Notes: a model not told the origin generated them from the letters alone. Positions 28,054 to 39,695 are shown, numbered from the stretch's first letter. The stretch is DNA of 64,000 nucleotides from Pagrus major (GCF_040436345.1 NC_133227.1:25294671-25358670), one strand, 5' to 3'. Made by a program: numbers and translations.

Positions 28054-28456
28054 GAGCCCTCAGAGAGGGATCTCAGAGAGCTACATGGACTGTAACATGG
28101 CAACGAGCCAGCTGGGTTATGTTACGCACCCGCTGGCCTAACACTGGGACTTTCGTGAAGAGCTTGGTGGAGATTGACGTCGGCCACTATGTTCACCGGC
28201 GGACGTGGAACAGCTTTGACTTTTTCCCCCCGAACAAATCAAGCAATGAAACACACGGCTCTGAAAAAGATTGCCTTCAACTCTTTCTATTCTGAGCAGA
28301 CGAGGACGACAGGCAGGGCCCTCTAGCCGGACGTGCCTGAACGATAAACGTAGCGAGCATCTGCTTTAAGTCAGATGAGAAACACAGTTTGAATGCGAGT
28401 TAAGGTGTGGTAGTTTGCTGACATGTGAAGACGGCAGATTAAAGGTACCTCAAGTG

Positions 28457-28538
28457 CGACGAGGATGGGATTTGAACCCACGCGTGCAGAGCACAATGGA
28501 TTAGCAGTCCATCGCCTTAACCACTCGGCCACCTCGTC
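28457..28538 (-). tRNA. trnas-gcu: tRNA-Ser (GCT), unit 13, T-loop variant
   Basis: B box reads GGTTCAAATCC for GGTTCGAATCC, a purine swap at position 57 that tRNAs commonly tolerate. Confidence 0.92.
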
Positions 28539-28646
28539 TTGGAGCGCACGGACTGTTCGGGTGACCACGCGGCGTGTGATCATAATAAAGCAAAGAAAGT
28601 TGGACCCAACTCAGGTCTGATAGCAGTGCCTTGCAGGAGCCTGCAA

Positions 28647-28719
28647 GGGGAATTAGCTCAAATGGTAGAGCGCTCGCTTAGCATGCGAGAGGTAGCGGGA
28701 TCGATGCCCGCATTCTCCA
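28647..28719 (+). tRNA. trnaa-agc: tRNA-Ala (AGC), unit 14
   Basis: Consensus gene, type A. Confidence 0.94.
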
Positions 28720-29106
28720 AGAGACTTTAGTTTCCTCTCTTCTGGTGCGGAGGTAATGAGTGAAAAAGCGTGACATATGAGACATTCGTTGGATGGACAG
28801 GCTTAACATGCTGTGAATCAGCTCAGGCGTTCTTGCTAGGGTTTTGGCTCACGGCATGACCTTCGCAACCTCTCTATGGCGTGGACGTCAGTTAAGGCGT
28901 GGTAGTTCGCTGACATGTGAAGATGGCGGATCCAAAGTACCTGAAGGGCACCGTACACTCGCCAACGCTGACGTCGGTCACTCAGTGTAGCGCCGGATGT
29001 GGACAAGCCTCTTGCGCCCCATTAAATCAAGTGACCAAATCCACAGGCGTCAGATCAGGTGCTTTCCGATTGCAAAAAATCTACACAGAGGCCAAGGAAA
29101 AGCTCC

Positions 29107-29195
29107 TCCTTCGAGCCAGATTTGAACCAGCGACCTAAGGATAACTGCCTCTAAACACCTACAGTCCTCCGCTCTACCAACTGAGCTATCGAAGG
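29107..29195 (-). tRNA. trnay-gua: tRNA-Tyr (GTA), unit 14, T-stem variant
   Basis: B box ends ATCT rather than ATCC, giving a G-U pair in the T-stem; unit 43 carries the same change. Confidence 0.9.
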
Positions 29196-29598
29196 GAGCC
29201 CTCAGAGAGGGATCACAGAGAGCTACATGGACTGTAACATGGCAACGAGCCAGCTGGGTTATGTTACGCACCCGCTGGCCTAACACTGGGACTTTCGTGA
29301 AGAGCTTGGTGGAGATTGACGTCGGCCACTATGTTCACCGGCGGACGTGGAACAGCTTTGACTTTTTCCCCCCGAACAAATCAAGCAATGAAACACACGG
29401 CTCTGAAAAAGATTGCCTTCAACTCTTTCTATTCTGAGCAGACGAGGACGACAGGCAGGGCCCTCTAGCCGGACGTGCCTGAACGATAAACGTAGCGAGC
29501 ATCTGCTTTAAGTCAGATGAGAAACACAGTTTGAATGCGAGTTAAGGTGTGGTAGTTTGCTGACATGTGAAGACGGCAGATTAAAGGTACCTCAAGTG

Positions 29599-29680
29599 CG
29601 ACGAGGATGGGATTCGAACCCACGCGTGCAGAGCACAATGGATTAGCAGTCCATCGCCTTAACCACTCGGCCACCTCGTC
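29599..29680 (-). tRNA. trnas-gcu: tRNA-Ser (GCT), unit 14
   Basis: Consensus copy. Confidence 0.94.
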
Positions 29681-29788
29681 TTGGAGCGCACGGACTGTTC
29701 GGGTGACCACGCGGCGTGTGATCATAATAAAGCAAAGAAAGTTGGACCCAACTCAGGTCTGATAGCAGTGCCTTGCAGGAGCCTGCAA

Positions 29789-29861
29789 GGGGAATTAGCT
29801 CAAATGGTAGAGCGCTCGCTTAGCATGCGAGAGGTAGCGGGATCGATGCCCGCATTCTCCA
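29789..29861 (+). tRNA. trnaa-agc: tRNA-Ala (AGC), unit 15
   Basis: Consensus gene, type A. Confidence 0.94.
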
Positions 29862-30248
29862 AGAGACTTTAGTTTCCTCTCTTCTGGTGCGGAGGTAATG
29901 AGTGAAAAAGCGTGACATATGAGACATTCGTTGGATGGACAGGCTTAACATGCTGTGAATCAGCTCAGGCGTTCTTGCTAGGGTTTTGGCTCACGGCATG
30001 ACCTTCGCAACCTCTCTATGGCGTGGACGTCAGTTAAGGCGTGGTAGTTCGCTGACATGTGAAGATGGCGGATCCAAAGTACCTGAAGGGCACCGTATAC
30101 TCGCCAACGCTGACGTCGGTCACTCAGTGTAGCGCCGGATGTGGACAAGCCTCTTGCGCCCCATTAAATCAAGTGACCAAATCCACAGGCGTCAGATCAG
30201 GTGCTTTCCGATTGCAAAAAATCTACACAGAGGCCAAGGAAAAGCTCC

Positions 30249-30337
30249 TCCTTCGAGCCGGATTTGAACCAGCGACCTAAGGATAACTGCCTCTAAACAC
30301 CTACAGTCCTCCGCTCTACCAACTGAGCTATCGAAGG
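30249..30337 (-). tRNA. trnay-gua: tRNA-Tyr (GTA), unit 15
   Basis: Consensus copy. Confidence 0.94.
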
Positions 30338-30740
30338 GAGCCCTCAGAGAGGGATCACAGAGAGCTACATGGACTGTAACATGGCAACGAGCCAGCTGGG
30401 TTATGTTACGCACCCGCTGGCCTAACACTGGGACTTTCGTGAAGAGCTTGGTGGAGATTGACGTCGGCCACTATGTTCACCGGCGGACGTGGAACAGCTT
30501 TGACTTTTTCCCCCCGAACAAATCAAGCAATGAAACACACGGCTCTGAAAAAGATTGCCTTCAACTCTTTCTATTCTGAGCAGACGAGGACGACAGGCAG
30601 GGCCCTCTAGCCGGACGTGCCTGAACGATAAACGTAGCGAGCATCTGCTTTAAGTCAGATGAGAAACACAGTTTGAATGCGAGTTAAGGTGTGGTAGTTT
30701 GCTGACATGTGAAGACGGCAGATTAAAGGTACCTCAAGTG

Positions 30741-30821
30741 CGACGAGGATGGGATTCGAACCCACGCGTGCAGAGCACAATGGATTAGCAGTCCATCGCC
30801 TTAACCACTCGGCCGCTCGTC
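30741..30821 (-). tRNA. trnas-gcu: tRNA-Ser (GCT), unit 15, 81-nt variant
   Basis: Same acceptor/linker change as units 10 and 11. Confidence 0.78.
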
Positions 30822-30929
30822 TTGGAGCGCACGGACTGTTCGGGTGACCACGCGGCGTGTGATCATAATAAAGCAAAGAAAGTTGGACCCAACTCAGGTC
30901 TGATAGCAGTGCCTTGCAGGAGCCTGCAA

Positions 30930-31002
30930 GGGGAATTAGCTCAAATGGTAGAGCGCTCGCTTAGCATGCGAGAGGTAGCGGGATCGATGCCCGCATTCTC
31001 CA
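30930..31002 (+). tRNA. trnaa-agc: tRNA-Ala (AGC), unit 16
   Basis: Consensus gene; last type A unit. Confidence 0.94.
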
Positions 31003-31389
31003 AGAGACTTTAGTTTCCTCTCTTCTGGTGCGGAGGTAATGAGTGAAAAAGCGTGACATATGAGACATTCGTTGGATGGACAGGCTTAACATGCTGTGAA
31101 TCAGCTCAGGCGTTCTTGCTAGGGTTTTGGCTCACGGCATGACCTTCGCAACCTCTCTATGGCGTGGACGTCAGTTAAGGCGTGGTAGTTCGCTGACATG
31201 TGAAGATGGCGGATCCAAAGTACCTGAAGGGCACCGTATACTCGCCAACGCTGACGTCGGTCACTCAGTGTAGCGCCGGATGTGGACAAGCCTCTTGCGC
31301 CCCATTAAATCAAGTGACCAAATCCACAGGCGTCAGATCAGGTGCTTTCCGATTGCAAAAAATCTACACAGAGGCCAAGGAAAAGCTCC

Positions 31390-31478
31390 TCCTTCGAGCC
31401 GGATTTGAACCAGCGACCTAAGGATAACTGCCTCTAAACACCTACAGTCCTCCGCTCTACCAACTGAGCTATCGAAGG
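31390..31478 (-). tRNA. trnay-gua: tRNA-Tyr (GTA), unit 16
   Basis: Consensus copy. Confidence 0.94.
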
Positions 31479-31881
31479 GAGCCCTCAGAGAGGGATCACA
31501 GAGAGCTACATGGACTGTAACATGGCAACGAGCCAGCTGGGTTATGTTACGCACCCGCTGGCCTAACACTGGGACTTTCGTGAAGAGCTTGGTGGAGATT
31601 GACGTCGGCCACTATGTTCACCGGCGGACGTGGAACAGCTTTGACTTTTTCCCCCCGAACAAATCAAGCAATGAAACACACGGCTCTGAAAAAGATTGCC
31701 TTCAACTCTTTCTATTCTGAGCAGACGAGGACGACAGGCAGGGCCCTCTAGCCGGACGTGCCTGAACGATAAACGTAGCGAGCATCTGCTTTAAGTCAGA
31801 TGAGAAACACAGTTTGAATGCGAGTTAAGGTGTGGTAGTTTGCTGACATGTGAAGACGGCAGATTAAAGGTACCTCAAGTG

Positions 31882-31927
31882 CGACGAGGATGGGATTCGA
31901 ACCCACGCGTGCAGAGCACAATGGATT
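31882..31927 (-). pseudogene. partial tRNA-Ser (GCT), 3' 46 nt, unit 16
   Basis: Same cut point and same 209-bp duplication as in unit 12. Confidence 0.92.
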
Positions 31928-32090
31928 GAGCAGACGAGGACGACAGGCAGGGCCCTCTAGCCGGACGTGCCTGAACGATAAACGTAGCGAGCATCTGCTT
32001 TAAGTCAGATGAGAAACACAGTTTGAATGCGAGTTAAAGTGTGGTAGTTTGCTGACATGTGAAGACGGCAGATTAAAGGTACCTCAAGTG

Positions 32091-32172
32091 CGACGAGGAT
32101 GGGATTCGAACCCACGCGTGCAGAGCACAATGGATTAGCAGTCCATCGCCTTAACCACTCGGCCACCTCGTC
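32091..32172 (-). tRNA. trnas-gcu: tRNA-Ser (GCT), unit 16
   Basis: Intact copy after the duplication junction. Confidence 0.94.
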
Positions 32173-32280
32173 TTGGAGCGCACGGACTGTTGGGGTGACC
32201 ACGCGGCGTGTGATCATAAAAAAGCAAAGAAAGTTGGACCCAACTCAGGTCTGATAGCAGTGCCTTGCAGGAGCCTGCAA

Positions 32281-32353
32281 GGGGAATTAGCTCAAATGGT
32301 AGAGCGCTCGCTTAGCATGCGAGAGGTAGCGGGATCGATGCCCGCATTCTCCA
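32281..32353 (+). tRNA. trnaa-agc: tRNA-Ala (AGC), unit 17
   Basis: Consensus gene; type B from here to the right end. Confidence 0.94.
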
Positions 32354-32740
32354 AGAGACTTTAGTTTCCTCTCTTCTGGTGCGGAGGTAATGAGTGAAAA
32401 AGCGTGACATATGAGACATTCGTTGGATGGACAGGCTTAACATGCTGTGAATCAGCTCAGGCGTTCTTGCTAGGGTTTTGGCTCACGGCATGACCTTCGC
32501 AACCTCTCTATGGCGTGGACGTCAGTTAAGGCGTGGTAGTTCGCTGACATGTGAAGATGGCGGATCAAAGGTACCTGAAGGGCACCGTATACTCGCCAAC
32601 GCTGACGTCGGTCACTCAGTGTAGCGCCGGATGTGGACAAGCCTCTTGCGCCCCATTAAATCAAGTGACCAAATCCACAGGCGTCAGATCAGGTGCTTTC
32701 CGATTGCAAAAAATCTACACAGAGGCCAAGGAAAAGCTCC

Positions 32741-32829
32741 TCCTTCGAGCCGGATTTGAACCAGCGACCTAAGGATAACTGCCTCTAAACACCTACAGTC
32801 CTCCGCTCTACCAACTGAGCTATCGAAGG
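32741..32829 (-). tRNA. trnay-gua: tRNA-Tyr (GTA), unit 17
   Basis: Consensus copy. Confidence 0.94.
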
Positions 32830-33232
32830 GAGCCCTCAGAGAGGGATCACAGAGAGCTACATGGACTGTAACATGGCAACGAGCCAGCTGGGTTATGTTA
32901 CGCACCCGCTGGCCTAACACTGGGACTTTCGTGAAGAGCTTGGTGGAGATTGACGTCGGCCACTATGTTCACCGGCGGACGTGGAACAGCTTTGACTTTT
33001 TCCCCCCGAACAAATCAAGCAATGAAACACACGGCTCTGAAAAAGATTGCCTTCAACTCTTTCTATTCTGAGCAGACGAGGACGACAGGCAGGGCCCTCT
33101 AGCCGGACGTGCCTGAACGATAAACGTAGCGAGCATCTGCTTTAAGTCAGATGAGAAACACAGTTTGAATGCGAGTTAAGGTGTGGTAGTTTGCTGACAT
33201 GTGAAGACGGCAGATTAAAGGTACCTCAAGTG

Positions 33233-33278
33233 CGACGAGGATGGGATTCGAACCCACGCGTGCAGAGCACAATGGATT
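33233..33278 (-). pseudogene. partial tRNA-Ser (GCT), 3' 46 nt, unit 17
   Basis: Third occurrence of the same duplication junction, here directly following the unit 16 occurrence. Confidence 0.92.
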
Positions 33279-33441
33279 GAGCAGACGAGGACGACAGGCA
33301 GGGCCCTCTAGCCGGACGGGCCTGAACGATAAACGTAGCGAGCATCTGCTTTAAGTCAGATGAGAAACACAGTTTGAATGCGAGTTAAAGTGTGGTAGTT
33401 TGCTGACATGTGAAGACGGCAGATTAAAGGTACCTCAAGTG

Positions 33442-33523
33442 CGACGAGGATGGGATTCGAACCCACGCGTGCAGAGCACAATGGATTAGCAGTCCATCGC
33501 CTTAACCACTCGGCCACCTCGTC
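33442..33523 (-). tRNA. trnas-gcu: tRNA-Ser (GCT), unit 17
   Basis: Intact copy after the duplication junction. Confidence 0.94.
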
Positions 33524-33631
33524 TTGGAGCGCACGGACTGTTGGGGTGACCACGCGGCGTGTGATCATAAAAAAGCAAAGAAAGTTGGACCCAACTCAGG
33601 TCTGATAGCAGTGCCTTGCAGGAGCCTGCAA

Positions 33632-33704
33632 GGGGAATTAGCTCAAATGGTAGAGCGCTCGCTTAGCATGCGAGAGGTAGCGGGATCGATGCCCGCATTC
33701 TCCA
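33632..33704 (+). tRNA. trnaa-agc: tRNA-Ala (AGC), unit 18
   Basis: Consensus copy. Confidence 0.94.
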
Positions 33705-34091
33705 AGAGACTTTAGTTTCCTCTCTTCTGGTGCGGAGGTAATGAGTGAAAAAGCGTGACATATGAGACATTCGTTGGATGGACAGGCTTAACATGCTGTG
33801 AATCAGCTCAGGCGTTCTTGCTAGGGTTTTGGCTCACGGCATGACCTTCGCAACCTCTCTATGGCGTGGACGTCAGTTAAGGCGTGGTAGTTCGCTGACA
33901 TGTGAAGATGGCGGATCAAAGGTACCTGAAGGGCACCGTATACTCGCCAACGCTGACGTCGGTCACTCAGTGTAGCGCCGGATGCGGACAAGCCTCTTGC
34001 GCCCCATTAAATCAAGTGACCAAATCCACAGGCGTCAGATCAGGTGCTTTCCGATTGCAAAAAATCTACACAGAGGCCAAGGAAAAGCTCC

Positions 34092-34180
34092 TCCTTCGAG
34101 CCGGATTTGAACCAGCGACCTAAGGATAACTGCCTCTAAACACCTACAGTCCTCCGCTCTACCAACTGAGCTATCGAAGG
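34092..34180 (-). tRNA. trnay-gua: tRNA-Tyr (GTA), unit 18
   Basis: Consensus gene; the Tyr-Ser spacer of this unit is the first with AAAAAGGTTGCC instead of AAAAAGATTGCC. Confidence 0.94.
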
Positions 34181-34583
34181 GAGCCCTCAGAGAGGGATCA
34201 CAGAGAGCTACATGGACTGTAACATGGCAACGAGCCAGCTGGGTTATGTTACGCACCCGCTGGCCTAACACTGGGACTTTCGTGAAGAGCTTGGTGGAGA
34301 TTGACGTCGGCCACTATGTTCACCGGCGGACGTGGAACAGCTTTGACTTTTTCCCCCCGAACAAATCAAGCAATGAAACACACGGCTCTGAAAAAGGTTG
34401 CCTTCAACTCTTTCTATTCTGAGCAGACGAGGACGACAGGCAGGGCCCTCTAGCCGGACGTGCCTGAACGATAAACGTAGCGAGCATCTGCTTTAAGTCA
34501 GATGAGAAACACAGTTTGAATGCGAGTTAAGGTGTGGTAGTTTGCTGACATGTGAAGACGGCAGATTAAAGGTACCTCAAGTG

Positions 34584-34665
34584 CGACGAGGATGGGATTC
34601 GAACCCACGCGTGCAGAGCACAATGGATTAGCAGTCCATCGCCTTAACCACTCGGCCACCTCGTC
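34584..34665 (-). tRNA. trnas-gcu: tRNA-Ser (GCT), unit 18
   Basis: Consensus copy. Confidence 0.94.
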
Positions 34666-34773
34666 TTGGAGCGCACGGACTGTTGGGGTGACCACGCGGC
34701 GTGTGATCATAAAAAAGCAAAGAAAGTTGGACCCAACTCAGGTCTGATAGCAGTGCCTTGCAGGAGCCTGCAA

Positions 34774-34846
34774 GGGGAATTAGCTCAAATGGTAGAGCGC
34801 TCGCTTAGCATGCGAGAGGTAGCGGGATCGATGCCCGCATTCTCCA
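34774..34846 (+). tRNA. trnaa-agc: tRNA-Ala (AGC), unit 19
   Basis: Consensus copy. Confidence 0.94.
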
Positions 34847-35233
34847 AGAGACTTTAGTTTCCTCTCTTCTGGTGCGGAGGTAATGAGTGAAAAAGCGTGA
34901 CATATGAGACATTCGTTGGATGGACAGGCTTAACATGCTGTGAATCAGCTCAGGCGTTCTTGCTAGGGTTTTGGCTCACGGCATGACCTTCGCAACCTCT
35001 CTATGGCGTGGACGTCAGTTAAGGCGTGGTAGTTCGCTGACATGTGAAGATGGCGGATCAAAGGTACCTGAAGGGCACCGTATACTCGCCAACGCTGACG
35101 TCGGTCACTCAGTGTAGCGCCGGATGTGGACAAGCCTCTTGCGCCCCATTAAATCAAGTGACCAAATCCACAGGCGTCAGATCAGGTGCTTTCCGATTGC
35201 AAAAAATCTACACAGAGGCCAAGGAAAAGCTCC

Positions 35234-35322
35234 TCCTTTGAGCCGGATTTGAACCAGCGACCTAAGGATAACTGCCTCTAAACACCTACAGTCCTCCGCT
35301 CTACCAACTGAGCTATCGAAGG
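35234..35322 (-). tRNA. trnay-gua: tRNA-Tyr (GTA), unit 19, acceptor mismatch
   Basis: The 3' acceptor strand reads CAAAGG for CGAAGG, leaving a C-A mismatch at the fifth pair; stability is probably reduced. Confidence 0.86.
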
Positions 35323-35725
35323 GAGCCCTCAGAGAGGGATCACAGAGAGCTACATGGACTGTAACATGGCAACGAGCCAGCTGGGTTATGTTACGCACCC
35401 GCTGGCCTAACACTGGGACTTTCGTGAAGAGCTTGGTGGAGATTGACGTCGGCCACTATGTTCACCGGCGGACGTGGAACAGCTTTGACTTTTTCCCCCC
35501 GAACAAATCAAGCAATGAAACACACGGCTCTGAAAAAGGTTGCCTTCAACTCTTTCTATTCTGAGCAGACGAGGACGACAGGCAGGGCCCTCTACCCGGA
35601 CGTGCCTGAACGATAAACGTAGCGAGCATCTGCTTTAAGTCAGATGAGAAACACAGTTTGAATGCGAGTTAAGGTGTGGTAGTTTGCTGACATGTGAAGA
35701 CGGCAGATTAAAGGTACCTCAAGTG

Positions 35726-35807
35726 CGACGAGGATGGGATTCGAACCCACGCGTGCAGAGCACAATGGATTAGCAGTCCATCGCCTTAACCACTCGGCCA
35801 CCTCGTC
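35726..35807 (-). tRNA. trnas-gcu: tRNA-Ser (GCT), unit 19
   Basis: Consensus gene; the spacer first shows CTACCCGG in place of CTAGCCGG. Confidence 0.94.
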
Positions 35808-35915
35808 TTGGAGCGCACGGACTGTTGGGGTGACCACGCGGCGTGTGATCATAAAAAAGCAAAGAAAGTTGGACCCAACTCAGGTCTGATAGCAGTGCCT
35901 TGCAGGAGCCTGCAA

Positions 35916-35988
35916 GGGGAATTAGCTCAAATGGTAGAGCGCTCGCTTAGCATGCGAGAGGTAGCGGGATCGATGCCCGCATTCTCCA
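35916..35988 (+). tRNA. trnaa-agc: tRNA-Ala (AGC), unit 20
   Basis: Consensus copy. Confidence 0.94.
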
Positions 35989-36375
35989 AGAGACTTTAGT
36001 TTCCTCTCTTCTGGTGCGGAGGTAATGAGTGAAAAAGCGTGACATATGAGACATTCGTTGGATGGACAGGCTTAACATGCTGTGAATCAGCTCAGGCGTT
36101 CTTGCTAGGGTTTTGGCTCACGGCATGACCTTCGCAACCTCTCTATGGCGTGGACGTCAGTTAAGGCGTGGTAGTTCGCTGACATGTGAAGATGGCGGAT
36201 CAAAGGTACCTGAAGGGCACCGTATACTCGCCAACGCTGACGTCGGTCACTCAGTGTAGCGCCGGATGTGGACAAGCCTCTTGCGCCCCATTAAATCAAG
36301 TGACCAAATCCACAGGCGTCAGATCAGGTGCTTTCCGATTGCAAAAAATCTACACAGAGGCCAAGGAAAAGCTCC

Positions 36376-36464
36376 TCCTTCGAGCCGGATTTGAACCAGC
36401 GACCTAAGGATAACTGCCTCTAAACACCTACAGTCCTCCGCTCTACCAACTGAGCTATCGAAGG
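36376..36464 (-). tRNA. trnay-gua: tRNA-Tyr (GTA), unit 20
   Basis: Consensus gene, but its 5' flank beyond about 32 bp is changed by a 106-bp deletion (junction near 36497). Confidence 0.93.
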
Positions 36465-36761
36465 GAGCCCTCAGAGAGGGATCACAGAGAGCTACATTCA
36501 CCGGCGGACGTGGAACAGCTTTGACTTTTTCCCCCCGAACAAATCAAGCAATGAAACACACGGCTCTGAAAAAGGTTGCCTTCAACTCTTTCTATTCTGA
36601 GCAGACGAGGACGACAGGCAGGGCCCTCTACCCGGACGTGCCTGAAAGATAAACGTAGCGAGCATCTGCTTTAAGTCAGATGAGAAACACAGTTTGAATG
36701 CGAGTTAAGGTGTGGTAGTTTGCTGACATGTGAAGACGGCAGATTAAAGGTACCTCAAGTG

Positions 36762-36843
36762 CGACGAGGATGGGATTCGAACCCACGCGTGCAGAGCACA
36801 ATGGATTAGCAGTCCATCGCCTTAACCACTCGGCCACCTCGTC
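36762..36843 (-). tRNA. trnas-gcu: tRNA-Ser (GCT), unit 20
   Basis: Consensus copy. Confidence 0.94.
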
Positions 36844-36951
36844 TTGGAGCGCACGGACTGTTGGGGTGACCACGCGGCGTGTGATCATAAAAAAGCAAAG
36901 AAAGTTGGACCCAACTCAGGTCTGATAGCAGTGCCTTGCAGGAGCCTGCAA

Positions 36952-37024
36952 GGGGAATTAGCTCAAATGGTAGAGCGCTCGCTTAGCATGCGAGAGGTAG
37001 CGGGATCGATGCCCGCATTCTCCA
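36952..37024 (+). tRNA. trnaa-agc: tRNA-Ala (AGC), unit 21
   Basis: Consensus copy. Confidence 0.94.
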
Positions 37025-37411
37025 AGAGACTTTAGTTTCCTCTCTTCTGGTGCGGAGGTAATGAGTGAAAAAGCGTGACATATGAGACATTCGTTGGATG
37101 GACAGGCTTAACATGCTGTGAATCAGCTCAGGCGTTCTTGCTAGGGTTTTGGCTCACGGCATGACCTTCGCAACCTCTCTATGGCGTGGACGTCAGTTAA
37201 GGCGTGGTAGTTCGCTGACATGTGAAGATGGCGGATCAAAGGTACCTGAAGGGCACCGTATACTCGCCAACGCTGACGTCGGTCACTCAGTGTAGCGCCG
37301 GATGTGGACAAGCCTCTTGCGCCCCATTAAATCAAGTGACCAAATCCACAGGCGTCAGATCAGGTGCTTTCCGATTGCAAAAAATCTACACAGAGGCCAA
37401 GGAAAAGCTCC

Positions 37412-37500
37412 TCCTTCGAGCCGGATTTGAACCAGCGACCTAAGGATAACTGCCTCTAAACACCTACAGTCCTCCGCTCTACCAACTGAGCTATCGAAGG
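37412..37500 (-). tRNA. trnay-gua: tRNA-Tyr (GTA), unit 21
   Basis: Consensus copy. Confidence 0.94.
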
Positions 37501-37903
37501 GAGCCCTCAGAGAGGGATCACAGAGAGCTACATGGACTGTAACATGGCAACGAGCCAGCTGGGTTATGTTACGCACCCGCTGGCCTAACACTGGGACTTT
37601 CGTGAAGAGCTTGGTGGAGATTGACGTCGGCCACTATGTTCACCGGCGGACGTGGAACAGCTTTGACTTTTTCCCCCCGAACAAATCAAGCAATGAAACA
37701 CACGGCTCTGAAAAAGGTTGCCTTCAACTCTTTCTATTCTGAGCAGACGAGGACGACAGGCAGGGCCCTCTACCCGGACGTGCCTGAACGATAAACGTAG
37801 CGAGCATCTGCTTTAAGTCAGATGAGAAACACAGTTTGAATGCGAGTTAAGGTGTGGTAGTTTGCTGACATGTGAAGACGGCAGATTAAAGGTACCTCAA
37901 GTG

Positions 37904-37985
37904 CGACGAGGATGGGATTCGAACCCACGCGTGCAGAGCACAATGGATTAGCAGTCCATCGCCTTAACCACTCGGCCACCTCGTC
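37904..37985 (-). tRNA. trnas-gcu: tRNA-Ser (GCT), unit 21
   Basis: Consensus copy. Confidence 0.94.
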
Positions 37986-38093
37986 TTGGAGCGCACGGAC
38001 TGTTGGGGTGACCACGCGGCGTGTGATCATAAAAAAGCAAAGAAAGTTGGACCCAACTCAGGTCTGATAGCAGTGCCTTGCAGGAGCCTGCAA

Positions 38094-38166
38094 GGGGAAT
38101 TAGCTCAAATGGTAGAGCGCTCGCTTAGCATGCGAGAGGTAGCGGGATCGATGCCCGCATTCTCCA
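38094..38166 (+). tRNA. trnaa-agc: tRNA-Ala (AGC), unit 22
   Basis: Consensus copy. Confidence 0.94.
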
Positions 38167-38553
38167 AGAGACTTTAGTTTCCTCTCTTCTGGTGCGGAGG
38201 TAATGAGTGAAAAAGCGTGACATATGAGACATTCGTTGGATGGACAGGCTTAACATGCTGTGAATCAGCTCAGGCGTTCTTGCTAGGGTTTTGGCTCACG
38301 GCATGACCTTCGCAACCTCTCTATGGCGTGGACGTCAGTTAAGGCGTGGTAGTTCGCTGACATGTGAAGATGGCGGATCAAAGGTACCTGAAGGGCACCG
38401 TATACTCGCCAACGCTGACGTCGGTCACTCAGTGTAGCGCCGGATGTGGACAAGCCTCTTGCGCCCCATTAAATCAAGTGACCAAATCCACAGGCGTCAG
38501 ATCAGGTGCTTTCCGATTGCAAAAAATCTACACAGAGGCCAAGGAAAAGCTCC

Positions 38554-38642
38554 TCCTTCGAGCCGGATTTGAACCAGCGACCTAAGGATAACTGCCTCTA
38601 AACACCTACAGTCCTCCGCTCTACCAACTGAGCTATCGAAGG
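38554..38642 (-). tRNA. trnay-gua: tRNA-Tyr (GTA), unit 22
   Basis: Consensus copy. Confidence 0.94.
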
Positions 38643-39045
38643 GAGCCCTCAGAGAGGGATCACAGAGAGCTACATGGACTGTAACATGGCAACGAGCCAG
38701 CTGGGTTATGTTACGCACCCGCTGGCCTAACACTGGGACTTTCGTGAAGAGCTTGGTGGGGATTGACGTCGGCCACTATGTTCACCGGCGGACGTGGAAC
38801 AGCTTTGACTTTTTCCCCCCGAACAAATCAAGCAATGAAACACACGGCTCTGAAAAAGGTTGCCTTCAACTCTTTCTATTCTGAGCAGACGAGGACGACA
38901 GGCAGGGCCCTCTACCCGGACGTGCCTGAACGATAAACGTAGCGAGCATCTGCTTTAAGTCAGATGAGAAACACAGTTTGAATGCGAGTTAAGGTGTGGT
39001 AGTTTGCTGACATGTGAAGACGGCAGATTAAAGGTACCTCAAGTG

Positions 39046-39127
39046 CGACGAGGATGGGATTCGAACCCACGCGTGCAGAGAACAATGGATTAGCAGTCCA
39101 TCGCCTTAACCACTCGGCCACCTCGTC
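39046..39127 (-). tRNA. trnas-gcu: tRNA-Ser (GCT), unit 22, variable-arm variant
   Basis: One base differs in the variable-arm region (plus strand GAGAACAAT for GAGCACAAT). Confidence 0.9.
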
Positions 39128-39235
39128 TTGGAGCGCACGGACTGTTGGGGTGACCACGCGGCGTGTGATCATAAAAAAGCAAAGAAAGTTGGACCCAACT
39201 CAGGTCTGATAGCAGTGCCTTGCAGGAGCCTGCAA

Positions 39236-39308
39236 GGGGAATTAGCTCAAATGGTAGAGCGCTCGCTTAGCATGCGAGAGGTAGCGGGATCGATGCCCGC
39301 ATTCTCCA
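39236..39308 (+). tRNA. trnaa-agc: tRNA-Ala (AGC), unit 23
   Basis: Consensus copy. Confidence 0.94.
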
Positions 39309-39695
39309 AGAGACTTTAGTTTCCTCTCTTCTGGTGCGGAGGTAATGAGTGAAAAAGCGTGACATATGAGACATTCGTTGGATGGACAGGCTTAACATGC
39401 TGTGAATCAGCTCAGGCGTTCTTGCTAGGGTTTTGGCTCACGGCATGACCTTCGCAACCTCTCTATGGCGTGGACGTCAGTTAAGGCGTGGTAGTTCGCT
39501 GACATGTGAAGATGGCGGATCAAAGGTACCTGAAGGGCACCGTATACTCGCCAACGCTGACGTCGGTCACTCAGTGTAGCGCCGGATGTGGACAAGCCTC
39601 TTGCGCCCCATTAAATCAAGTGACCAAATCCACAGGCGTCAGATCAGGTGCTTTCCGATTGCAAAAAATCTACACAGAGGCCAAGGAAAAGCTCC

